Positions 17,055 through 24,154 of a stretch of 47,507 nt of DNA are shown in pieces (the stretch's first letter is position 1; every line of letters begins with the position of its first letter). The translations under genes and the position numbers were made by a program. The stretch is taken from positions 1-47,507 of the forward strand of contig JAFWTA010000064.1 in assembly GCA_017519145.1 (NCBI GenBank), read 5' to 3'. This DNA is from Ruminococcus sp. Lineage in GTDB: Bacteria > Bacillota > Clostridia > Oscillospirales > Ruminococcaceae. Under the pieces are notes generated by a model that was not told where the DNA came from, ran no database searches, and saw nothing but the letters and a program-made list of their open reading frames with translations.

Positions 17055-18239
17055 TTAAGAGTGTCTTGAATTGATGTCCTTGTTCCTGTTGAAGAAGTTG
17101 CCTACGTCTTCGCTTCCGCAGAGCAGGAAGAAGCATACGACGGTGCATATAAGCGATACGCCGTAGAGTGCTCCTGCCAGTACCATGCTGCCCTTGTGCT
17201 GGGGTATCATGGTAAGTCCCGGGAACACCTGTATTATACCGAACAGCAGCAGTACAAATGTGGCAAGCGACTTGCAGACGCCCACGCCTGTCATGAGCAG
17301 CAGCGAGAACAGTGCAACTGCAACTGCAATGTATATCGCAGAGCCTTCGATGACTCCGCTGAAGCCGTCAAGTCCGTTCTTGTAGCCCAGTCCGAGCTGT
17401 CCGGAATAGAGCAGGAAGAATGCAACAGCTGCCACAACGCCCAGAAGTCCGATGATTATGGTGACCTTGAAGCCCTTCTTGGCGCTTTCCTGCCTTGCCT
17501 GCTCCTTCAGCTCAAGCATCATTCGCAGGCTCTCCTTTGCGTCCTTCTGCTCGGATACCAGCTGCGAGGAAACTGCCTTCTTGGCTGCCTCTGCCTTTGC
17601 TCTTTCAAGGTCCTCGTCAACGTACTTTGCCTGATACTTGGGGAGCTCGGGCTCCTCGTCAAGTATGGGCGCGGTTATGGGTGCCTCGGGCTGCTTTGGC
17701 TCTTCCTTTTTCGGGGGAGGAGTGTAATTGTCCTCGTCAAGCACGGGAGCCTTTATTTCAACAGGAGGAGCTACTGCGCCAAGCTGAGTTCTTCTCATGT
17801 CGATTATCTGCTGCTGCTTTTCGGGAGGCAGTGCATCAAATCTCTCCTTCAGCTCGGGGGTGAGTCCGCCGATTATATCCTCGTCGGAGAGCACCAACTT
17901 GTCATGGGTGTAGGGAACATTGTCGTCCAGCACAGGTGCGGTAACTCCCGAGGGAGCGCCCTTTCTCTCACTTGTGTAGGACATATCATCGTCAAGGACC
18001 GGTGCGGTAACACCTGTTGGAGCACCCTTCTTTGCGCTGCCCTGAGTGTAGCTGTCCATATCGTCCAGTACGGGAGCAGAAACGCCTGTGGGACCGTCCT
18101 TTTTCGACGATGGCGCAACATACTCAAAATCGTCCAGTACAGGAGCGGAAACTCCCGTGGGACCTTCTTTTTTCGGAGTGCTCGGGGTATAGTCTATCTC
18201 CTCGGGCAGTCCGCCTGCGGGATTGTTTTCATCGTACAT
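17055..18239 (-). CDS. four-helix membrane protein with APVLDD-repeat N-terminal tail
   Basis: A 394-residue protein of no family I recognise. The N-terminal 200 residues look disordered and carry four near-identical units of the form GPTGVSAPVLDD or GAPTGVTAPVLDD, spaced 20-25 residues, then two degenerate ones (IKAPVLDED, ITAPILDEE). Between them, TPELKERFDALPPEKQQQII looks helical. A charged helix near 200-250 may be a coiled coil. Four membrane helices fill the C-terminus (for example VTIIIGLLGVVAAVAFFLLY). There is no signal peptide, so the tail is probably cytoplasmic. I use ATG 18239 (SD GAGGTG) over an upstream TTG at 18257. It follows two dockerin genes in one probable operon. Confidence 0.8.
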   Translation of the reverse strand: MYDENNPAGGLPEEIDYTPSTPKKEGPTGVSAPVLDDFEYVAPSSKKDGPTGVSAPVLDDMDSYTQGSAKKGAPTGVTAPVLDDDMSYTSERKGAPSGVTAPVLDDNVPYTHDKLVLSDEDIIGGLTPELKERFDALPPEKQQQIIDMRRTQLGAVAPPVEIKAPVLDEDNYTPPPKKEEPKQPEAPITAPILDEEPELPKYQAKYVDEDLERAKAEAAKKAVSSQLVSEQKDAKESLRMMLELKEQARQESAKKGFKVTIIIGLLGVVAAVAFFLLYSGQLGLGYKNGLDGFSGVIEGSAIYIAVAVALFSLLLMTGVGVCKSLATFVLLLFGIIQVFPGLTMIPQHKGSMVLAGALYGVSLICTVVCFFLLCGSEDVGNFFNRNKDINSRHS

Positions 18240-18253
18240 AATCAACACCTCGT

Positions 18254-19432
18254 TCAATGAGATTTCAGAAATGCAGCCAGTGTCATTTCCGCGCCGCTGG
18301 ATAGTGCGGCATAGTATGCCAGTACATTGGAAGCGTCTACCGCGTCGATGATACCGTCGCGGTTAACATCGGCGTAGCGTGACTGTGATGAGGTCAGGCA
18401 TGACATCTTCAAGCCCGATGTGCGGGCATATTCGGTAAGTATAAGGGAGGCGTCCACAGCGTCTGTGACGGAGTCTCCGTTGATATTGCCGAGACTGTAT
18501 GCGGGCTCACTGTACTTCAGGTGAGCGATGGGGTATCTTGCCGCGAACTCCTCGGAGTTGTAATCGGGGAAAGAGATACCGTTGTCGTTCTGAGCGGCAT
18601 GATGGTAGAAGGGGAAATCCGAGTCCAGATCCGTGCTGCCCTTCATGAAGTAGTGGAAGCTGTCGCCCCTGAACTTCATATCCCATGTGGGATCCATGAG
18701 GTAATAGCGCTCGCCAAGCTTTACGATAAGCCATACATGATATGCCTCGGATGCAGGGAACACGCTGGTATCGCGGGACTTTCCCGCGATTATGCGGCAG
18801 GTTATGCCGTTGTCGTTGTAGAGCCTGTACAGGAGCTGCGTCACGCCCTGACACACTGCATGATGCTTCGTTACTGCGTTGTAGGCAGTGTACACATAGG
18901 GATCGGTGATGTCGTCCGAGTAGGTCACATTGGAGGTGACATACTTGTAAAGCAGGTGTATCTTTGAAAAGTCGGAAAGCTTATCAAGGCTGAGCTCCTC
19001 GGTGAGCCTGCCGATCTCCTCGGTGAGCCTTGCCTCCTCCTCGGCGGTGGTGTAGTAGTCCACAATGTAGCTGATGGTACAGCTGACCTCGTCCTCGTTC
19101 AGCTGTGATTTGCATTTATAGCCCTTTATGGCAAATCTGAGATAGTCGCCCTCGGTGCCGATGCCTGTTTCCTCGCAGGCGCAGTAGATGGTGTGCGCGC
19201 CTATCTCCGTCAGCGAATAGCCGTCAAGGGGCATCTGCACATTAAACTCTGTCACTCGCTGCTTCAGATTTTCGCGAACTGCTGCGGCAGCCTCTTCCTT
19301 GTTGGCGGCTATGCAGCTCGTTACTATGGAGGGCTCCGATGGGGTGACTGCGTGTGCGTTATATGGTGCCGAAGCAGCTGTCAACAGAGTGAGAGCGGCT
19401 GCGGCGGAGGCTAATAAAGCCCTGATATTCAT
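18254..19432 (-). CDS. secreted transglutaminase-like protein with dockerin
   Basis: A 392-residue exported protein. Residues 1-28 form a signal peptide. Residues about 150-270 match the transglutaminase-like/cysteine protease fold, with a complete apparent triad: Cys194 in HHAVCQG, His232 in AYHVWLIV and Asp247 in YYLMDPTWD. A dockerin with duplicated calcium loops (NINGDSVTDAVDASLIL at about 316 and DVNRDGIIDAVDASNVL at about 355) lies at the C-terminus. It could cleave, crosslink or modify peptide bonds on scaffold-bound partners or cell wall; the substrate is unknown. The SD AAAGGAGGTAAT is near perfect. It lies downstream of a homologous dockerin gene and 14 bases before the APVLDD gene. 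Confidence 0.88.
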   Translation of the reverse strand: MNIRALLASAAAALTLLTAASAPYNAHAVTPSEPSIVTSCIAANKEEAAAAVRENLKQRVTEFNVQMPLDGYSLTEIGAHTIYCACEETGIGTEGDYLRFAIKGYKCKSQLNEDEVSCTISYIVDYYTTAEEEARLTEEIGRLTEELSLDKLSDFSKIHLLYKYVTSNVTYSDDITDPYVYTAYNAVTKHHAVCQGVTQLLYRLYNDNGITCRIIAGKSRDTSVFPASEAYHVWLIVKLGERYYLMDPTWDMKFRGDSFHYFMKGSTDLDSDFPFYHHAAQNDNGISFPDYNSEEFAARYPIAHLKYSEPAYSLGNINGDSVTDAVDASLILTEYARTSGLKMSCLTSSQSRYADVNRDGIIDAVDASNVLAYYAALSSGAEMTLAAFLKSH

Positions 19433-19460
19433 GAGATTACCTCCTTTCGGAAGCCGTTGT

Positions 19461-20660
19461 TTATGCGCCTAAAAATTCTGTCATTCCCTTGGGGTCAGTT
19501 GTGGTCGAGAGATAAGCATAGTAGGAGAGTATCTTTGAGGCATCAACTGCGTCGATCTGGCTGCTTCCGTCAACATCGGCAGCCTTGTTCTGTGCCTCGG
19601 TGAAAACTCCCGTTCCGCCCTCTGATGAGAGCCTTGCGTACTCGGCAAGGACGTTTGATGCATCTACGGAGTCAACTGTACCGTCGCCGTTAACATCGCC
19701 GAGTGAGTATGATACAGGTGGAGCAGGGTATGCCTCGGCGGATACCTCTGAGGCCTCGAATGCCTCCTCGGGAGTTATGCCGAAAAGTGCGAAGATGTGT
19801 ACATGGGTGAACTCCTCGGAGCCGCCGTTCTCGCTGTCGAGATCGTTGTAGCCCTTCAGGAAGAACCTGTGGCCGTTACCGCCCATTTTCTTGTCCCAGA
19901 TGGGATCGAGGAAGTAATATTTCCCGTTCAGATATGCCATGCAAAGATAGTGGATATCTGCCTCTGTTTCGGAGAGGATATTCATATTAGTCATGTAGAG
20001 CATAGGCTCTACGCCCAGCTCCTCCATGAGTCTGACAAAGAGGTGTATCTGTCCGATCTCGTTTGCCTTTTTGTTGAAAATGGCACTGTAAGCGGAGCTG
20101 AGGCTGTCGTCGAGAAGATCATTCTCAAGCACCATCTGTTCGTTGAGATAGTCATACGCCCAGAGGAGCTTTTCGTAGTCAGTGCTTGCGGCAGCTTTTT
20201 TGAAGCCCTCTGTCTCGCGGAGCTTTGCCATCTCGGCAGTGACTTCCGCCTCCTGCTCGAGGGTGGTGAGGTACTCCTCATGATAGTCACAGTATATGCC
20301 CTCGGCGACCTGATAGATGGTGCCGTCGTTCTTGTTTGCCTGTATAGCGAGGTAAACACCCTCAGTGGGGTCTCCCGTGAATTCGGTGACAGCGTTGTTG
20401 AGCATATCCTTTACAGCGTCGAAGTCATCGGTCTCCCAGTCGGTGATGACCAGCTCAATGTGTTCGGTGTGTGCCTTGACCTGCTCGCGGAAATAGCTTA
20501 CTGCCTGTTCTGCAGTCAGGAACGGGACATTTTCCTCAGCTGATACCTGAACGGCGGAGGGGAGAGGTGTGACTGTTGCTGCGTTTGCGGGGACGGCTGC
20601 GGTCATGCATATTGCGGCTGCCGCAAGAGCTGCTGCTACAGCGCTTTTTCTGATCTTCAT
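19461..20660 (-). CDS. secreted transglutaminase-like protein with dockerin, catalytic Cys missing
   Basis: A 399-residue paralogue of the next gene, with a signal peptide (residues 1-27), a transglutaminase-like region at about 155-275 and a C-terminal dockerin (DVNGDGTVDSVDASNVL, DVDGSSQIDAVDASKIL). Aligning the two proteins on YSAIFNKKANEIGQ puts Glu201 where the relative has its catalytic Cys194. His237 and Asp252 (YYFLDPIWD) are kept. It is therefore probably inactive as a protease or transglutaminase, perhaps a binding subunit. I start at ATG 20660 (SD TAGGAGGTAG); an upstream alternative at 20720 would bury the signal peptide. First gene after purA, behind a terminator-like hairpin. 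Confidence 0.85.
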   Translation of the reverse strand: MKIRKSAVAAALAAAAICMTAAVPANAATVTPLPSAVQVSAEENVPFLTAEQAVSYFREQVKAHTEHIELVITDWETDDFDAVKDMLNNAVTEFTGDPTEGVYLAIQANKNDGTIYQVAEGIYCDYHEEYLTTLEQEAEVTAEMAKLRETEGFKKAAASTDYEKLLWAYDYLNEQMVLENDLLDDSLSSAYSAIFNKKANEIGQIHLFVRLMEELGVEPMLYMTNMNILSETEADIHYLCMAYLNGKYYFLDPIWDKKMGGNGHRFFLKGYNDLDSENGGSEEFTHVHIFALFGITPEEAFEASEVSAEAYPAPPVSYSLGDVNGDGTVDSVDASNVLAEYARLSSEGGTGVFTEAQNKAADVDGSSQIDAVDASKILSYYAYLSTTTDPKGMTEFLGA

Positions 20661-20693
20661 GGTACTACCTCCTATCGCATCATTATAAACGAA

Positions 20694-20711
20694 CAGCCGC
20701 CGAAGCGGCTG
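20694..20711 (-). terminator. UUCG tetraloop hairpin after purA
   Basis: On the minus strand CAGCCGC-TTCG-GCGGCTG is a perfect 7-bp stem with a UUCG tetraloop, 16 bases after the purA stop. Only a weak T-rich tail (TTCGTTTAT) follows, so termination may be partial. A TATAAT sequence immediately downstream (about 20683-20688) could serve as a -10 for the dockerin genes. Confidence 0.6.
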
Positions 20712-20726
20712 AACGATCATATTCTT

Positions 20727-22004
20727 TTATCTTTCCAGTATCTGTGCTCTGTCGGGACCGATACCTACCATGCTTACATGGCAGCCTACCAGCTCTTCGA
20801 GGCGGGCGATGTAGCTCTTGCAGTTTGCAGGGAGCTCATCGAAGCTTGTGCACTTTGAGATGTCCTCGCTGAATCCGGGGAACTCCTCATAGATAGGCTC
20901 GCAGCCCTCAAGCTCCTCCAGTGTGGGCGGGAACTCCTTGATAACGCTGCCGTCGGGCTTCTTGTAAGCCACGCACATCTTCAGAGTGTCGATGTTTGCG
21001 AGAGTATCCAGCTTGTTGATAGCGAGGCTGTCAAGGCCGTTTACTCTTACTGAGTGGCGGACGATAACTGCGTCGAACCAGCCTGTTCTTCTGGGTCTGC
21101 CTGTGGTGGTGCCGAACTCGCCGCCTACGTTTCTGATCTGATCGCCTGTTGCGTCGTCAAGCTCTGTGGGGAAGGGTCCCTTGCCTACACGGGTGGTGTA
21201 AGCCTTTGCAACGCCGATGATGTTTGTGATGACCTTGGGACCAACGCCTGTACCTACGCACACGCCTGCTGACAGGGGGTGCGATGAGGTAACATAGGGG
21301 TATGTACCGAAGTCGATGTCAAGAAGGGTAGCCTGAGCTCCCTCGAACATTATAGTCTTGCCTGCCTTGTGAGCCTCGAATGTGAGAACGGAAACGTCGT
21401 CCATGTAGGGGAGAAGTCTCTTTCCGTACTCTGTGTATTCCTTTGTGACTGCGTCAAGGTCGAAAGCCTCGCCGCCGTATACCTTGGTGATTATCTCGTT
21501 CTTGAGCTTACCTGTGGACTGTATCTTTTCAGCCAGCACCTCGGGGTGAACAAGGTCGTACATACGGATGCCGCAGCGCTCGTACTTGTCCATATATGTG
21601 GGGCCGATGCCTCTCTTTGTTGTACCGATGTCCTTGCCGCCGCGGAAAGCCTCTGAGAGACCGTCAAGAGCGATATGCCACGGCATAACTATCTGAGCAC
21701 GGGGGTCAACTTTGAGGTGACCCTGAGTTTTTATACCTCTTGCCTCGAGGTTATCCAGCTCGCCGATGAAGTCCTTGGGGTCAAGAACTACTCCTGCGCC
21801 GATAAGATTGAGGGCGTTGGGGTAAAGGATACCCGAGGGAACAAGGTGGAGCTTATAGACCTCGCCGTTGTTGACTACAGTGTGACCTGCGTTGTTGCCG
21901 CCCTGTGAACGGACTACAACATCTGCACGGGAAGCAAGGATGTCGATGATCTTGCCCTTTCCTTCGTCTCCCCACTGAGTTCCGACTACAATATTTGCAG
22001 GCAT
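20727..22004 (-). CDS. purA: adenylosuccinate synthetase
   Basis: A 425-residue GTP-dependent enzyme joining IMP and aspartate on the way to AMP. The N-terminal GTQWGDEGKGKIIDILA P-loop, NNAGHTVV, TTKRGIGPTYMDK, FEGAQATLLDIDFGTYPYVTSS and the C-terminal region TTGRPRRTGWFDAV are all present. The start is ATG 22004, spaced six bases from AAGAGGA. The in-frame ATG at 22022 lies upstream of that SD. Its promoter is visible at 22079-22107; no purine riboswitch is seen in the roughly 70-base leader. Confidence 0.97.
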   Translation of the reverse strand: MPANIVVGTQWGDEGKGKIIDILASRADVVVRSQGGNNAGHTVVNNGEVYKLHLVPSGILYPNALNLIGAGVVLDPKDFIGELDNLEARGIKTQGHLKVDPRAQIVMPWHIALDGLSEAFRGGKDIGTTKRGIGPTYMDKYERCGIRMYDLVHPEVLAEKIQSTGKLKNEIITKVYGGEAFDLDAVTKEYTEYGKRLLPYMDDVSVLTFEAHKAGKTIMFEGAQATLLDIDFGTYPYVTSSHPLSAGVCVGTGVGPKVITNIIGVAKAYTTRVGKGPFPTELDDATGDQIRNVGGEFGTTTGRPRRTGWFDAVIVRHSVRVNGLDSLAINKLDTLANIDTLKMCVAYKKPDGSVIKEFPPTLEELEGCEPIYEEFPGFSEDISKCTSFDELPANCKSYIARLEELVGCHVSMVGIGPDRAQILER

Positions 22005-22078
22005 TTGTTTTCCTCTTTTCATAAAAAATATTTGTGCCGGCAGCGCCTTTTACTGCCAAAAATGCACACTTACAATTT

Positions 22079-22107
22079 ATTATATCACAAATAAAGCTGT
22101 AATGCAA
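22079..22107 (-). promoter_or_regulatory. promoter of purA
   Basis: On the minus strand TTGCAT (22107-22102), 17 bases, then a perfect TATAAT (22084-22079). The purA ATG is about 75 bases downstream. The -35 hexamer is identical to that of the yicC promoter. Confidence 0.75.
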
Positions 22108-22149
22108 GAGTACATTAATCAAAATTTAGCTTTGCTGAATTTTGATTTG

Positions 22150-22269
22150 AGTTTAGAGTTGAGAGTTTAGAGTTGAAAGTTGTGGAGTCGCCTGCGGTGA
22201 CAATATTTAAATATTGTGAGCGAAGCGAACACATTAACTCTCAACTCTCAACTTTCAACTATCAACTTA
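22150..22269. repeat. imperfect inverted repeat of AGTTGAG-type heptamers around a palindrome
   Basis: The left arm (22150-22182) and right arm (22235-22269) can pair over about 33 positions with roughly six differences. Both are built from TCAACTC-type units. The roughly 50-base centre holds a GTCGCC/GGTGAC hairpin and the perfect 16-base palindrome CAATATTTAAATATTG at 22201-22216. No coding potential. It resembles a miniature inverted-repeat element, but target-site duplications were not recognised. Confidence 0.6.
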
Positions 22270-22319
22270 GTGAATACGCGCTAAATTCTGATTTACCATA
22301 GCAGTAAAATAAACACAAT

Positions 22320-22349
22320 GCCCCGAAGTGCTTTGAAATGCTTCGGGGC
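22320..22349 (-). terminator. terminator of the metallo-beta-lactamase gene, repeat-family copy 2
   Basis: GCCCCGAAG and CTTCGGGGC form a perfect 9-bp stem. The flanks (AAACACAATGCCCC on the left, GGGGCAAAACTTCTGTAT on the right) match the hairpins near 230-259 and 47315-47344. It lies downstream of the leftward gene ending at 22452, with the T-rich side in the direction of transcription. Confidence 0.7.
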
Positions 22350-22406
22350 AAAACTTCTGTATAGGGAGCTGCCATAAAGCGTCCCGTTTGTTTCATGTTG
22401 GGCTGT

Positions 22407-22450
22407 AACTCTCAACTCTCAACTCTCAACTTTCAACTTTCAACTCTCAG
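22407..22450. repeat. tandem TCAACTC heptamer array
   Basis: About six consecutive units of CTCAACT or TTCAACT abut the stop codon of the metallo-beta-lactamase gene. They match, in the same orientation, the right arm of the inverted repeat at 22235-22269. Spacing is seven bases without unique spacers, so this is not a CRISPR array. Confidence 0.7.
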
Positions 22451-22451
22451 C

Positions 22452-23309
22452 TTACGCCGCTCCGCCCTTTTCTGTGGTGAACTCTATGGAGGCACCGTTG
22501 CTTACGGCGGTGATATTGCCGTTGAAGCAGGTGGAGTAGGTTGGGATCTTCATATCCGACAGCATATCCTGCACCTTGCCCGAAAAAGTGCTTGAGTCGG
22601 TGCAGACCACTGCACACTTGGGAGAGGTGGCTTTGAGAAATTCACCGAGATTGTCCAGCTTCCTGCCGTGATAGGGTATCTTCAGCAGAGTGCATTTGCC
22701 GATGTCCATTATCTCATCAAGGCGTTCCTCCATGGCGTCGCCTGTAAAGAGGAGAGTGTTTTTGTGGTGGACTGCCTTGGTGACAAGAGAGAAGTCGTTC
22801 TCGTCGCTGTCGCCGTCACCGTAGGAGGACTTTTTCGGAGCATATACGGTGTAGTCCACATCGTCAAGGGTGAATGACATATCCGATGTGAGCCGTGTGC
22901 GCGTAACTCCGTTTTCTTCCAGCACCTTGCAGAATTTGGCATATTCGTCAGCAGCTCCGTCATAGTCGGGCGTCAGGACGTTCTTTACCTCATAGTTGTT
23001 GAGCACCTTTGCGGCACCGCCGACGTGGTCCTTGTCGAAATGGGTGATTATGAGGTAATCTATGGATGTTCTGCCGCTTTCGTCAAGTATGGCGGCTATT
23101 TTCTTACCGTCGCCTTTTTCTCCGCAGTCAATAACAACTGTTCCTGTTTCGGACTGCAGCACCATTGCGTCCGCCTTGCCTACGTCGATGAAGTCCACCT
23201 TGAATTCCTTTGCGTCGGCAGGGGGCTTTTCATTGCTGCACGAGAACAGTGAAGCTGCTGCGATAATGGGGGCAGCCACAAGTGCTGCAAGTTTTCTTAG
23301 ATCGGGCAT
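22452..23309 (-). CDS. metallo-beta-lactamase-fold lipoprotein (ComEC C-terminal-like)
   Basis: A 285-residue MBL-fold hydrolase with an apparent lipoprotein signal: a hydrophobic leader ending SLFSC, with Cys24 as the lipid site. The fold begins KVDFIDVGKADAMVL, and the metal motif HFDKDH lies at 90-95 (THFDKDHVGG). LLFTGDAMEERL and KIPYHGRK supply later metal ligands. This pattern matches the soluble MBL domain of ComEC, some of which degrade nucleic acids or cyclic nucleotides. No competence genes are nearby. I start at ATG 23309 (SD AAAGGAGCG); the upstream ATG at 23351 lacks one. Enzyme substrate is unknown. Confidence 0.85.
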   Translation of the reverse strand: MPDLRKLAALVAAPIIAAASLFSCSNEKPPADAKEFKVDFIDVGKADAMVLQSETGTVVIDCGEKGDGKKIAAILDESGRTSIDYLIITHFDKDHVGGAAKVLNNYEVKNVLTPDYDGAADEYAKFCKVLEENGVTRTRLTSDMSFTLDDVDYTVYAPKKSSYGDGDSDENDFSLVTKAVHHKNTLLFTGDAMEERLDEIMDIGKCTLLKIPYHGRKLDNLGEFLKATSPKCAVVCTDSSTFSGKVQDMLSDMKIPTYSTCFNGNITAVSNGASIEFTTEKGGAA

Positions 23310-23390
23310 AGATATCGCTCCTTTCGGGGAAATGTGAAAATACACTTTCACATACTACATGATACGCCCGGAAGCTTAAAATAGTCTTAA

Positions 23391-23978
23391 TTATTTTTTT
23401 GCCTTTACAGATATTATGTATCCGGCATCTTCATCGGGGGTCTCGGGACTCCAATCGCGGAGCCATGCGCCGTCGGCTATCTCCTTATAGGCTTTGTCGG
23501 AACGGGCAGTGCCGAGAAGCTTAGCTGTCTCCTTTTCGGATTCTTCGCTTGTATTTTCCAGCAGGATAAAATGCTCCCTGCCGTGCCAGCTGTATTCATC
23601 GGCGTCCTTCTTCACAGGATAGTAATGCATGGTGCAGAAGATATCCTCGCTGTCATTGCCGAGGAAGTGCAGATATATGGTGTAATAGGGACCTCTGCCG
23701 TCTTTTGCGATCTCCTCCTCGAACACAGCGTCAACCGGGGAGGCGCCCTTGAATGGGGCGTAGTCTTCGCTCTCGCCGCTGTCCGCAATGTCCTTTATGT
23801 TGGCAAAGGCACCGTTTACAGCCTTCTCCGCCAGTTCAAGAGCCGCTTTCCTGTCGGCTTCGGACTGCTTCAGACGGTGCATGGTCCACCTGTCTGACAG
23901 GAAGCCTGTGAGTATAAGCAGGCAGATGCCTGCGGCTATGGAAACAAGAATTATGGCTGCTCTTTTCAGTAAATTCAT
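23391..23978 (-). CDS. membrane-anchored protein of unknown function
   Basis: A 195-residue protein I do not recognise. An N-terminal membrane anchor (RAAIILVSIAAGICLLILTGFL) is followed by a short helical stretch (RLKQSEADRKAALELAEKAV) and a soluble outer domain rich in Asp and Glu, with GPYYTIYLHFLG and EDIFCTMHYYPVKKDADEY. The start is ATG 23978, with SD AAGGAGAGG. The 81-base gap to the metallo-beta-lactamase gene suggests, but does not prove, co-transcription. Confidence 0.72.
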   Translation of the reverse strand: MNLLKRAAIILVSIAAGICLLILTGFLSDRWTMHRLKQSEADRKAALELAEKAVNGAFANIKDIADSGESEDYAPFKGASPVDAVFEEEIAKDGRGPYYTIYLHFLGNDSEDIFCTMHYYPVKKDADEYSWHGREHFILLENTSEESEKETAKLLGTARSDKAYKEIADGAWLRDWSPETPDEDAGYIISVKAKK

Positions 23979-24084
23979 ATAAAACCTCTCCTTTTGCGGC
24001 CATCTGACTATAATACACCGCAGAGACGGAAAAGGTTTCACTTTTTTCAAAAAAATATAAATTGTTAACCTCAGTGCCGCGCAC

Positions 24085-24113
24085 TTGAAAAGTTTCTGAA
24101 AATATGGTATAAT
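24085..24113 (+). promoter_or_regulatory. promoter of miaB
   Basis: TTGAAA (24085-24090), exactly 17 bases, then TATAAT (24108-24113). It lies about 40 bases before the miaB start region and faces away from the leftward gene ending its upstream region near 23978. Confidence 0.75.
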
Positions 24114-24154
24114 AATTCATTAAAGGATTTTCACGGAAGGAGATGGTCTGCGAA

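Larger units (their letters stand above)
22005..22451. other. repeat-rich intergenic region
   Basis: No gene is found in these 447 bases. In order they hold the purA leader and promoter, a long imperfect inverted repeat built from AACTCTC/GAGAGTT heptamers, a family terminator hairpin, and a third heptamer array running to the 3' end of the metallo-beta-lactamase gene. The region looks like a landing zone for dispersed intergenic repeats. Confidence 0.75.

Noticed and set aside
17196-18260. 354-codon open frame on the plus strand
   Set aside because: Antisense to the APVLDD membrane protein; Cys- and Leu-rich wording without domain, SD or promoter.
22005-22110. purine riboswitch before purA
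   Set aside because: The leader is about 70 bases and shows no conserved three-way junction pattern.
22150-22450. possible CRISPR array in the heptamer repeats
   Set aside because: Units are seven bases with no unique spacers, and no cas gene is present.
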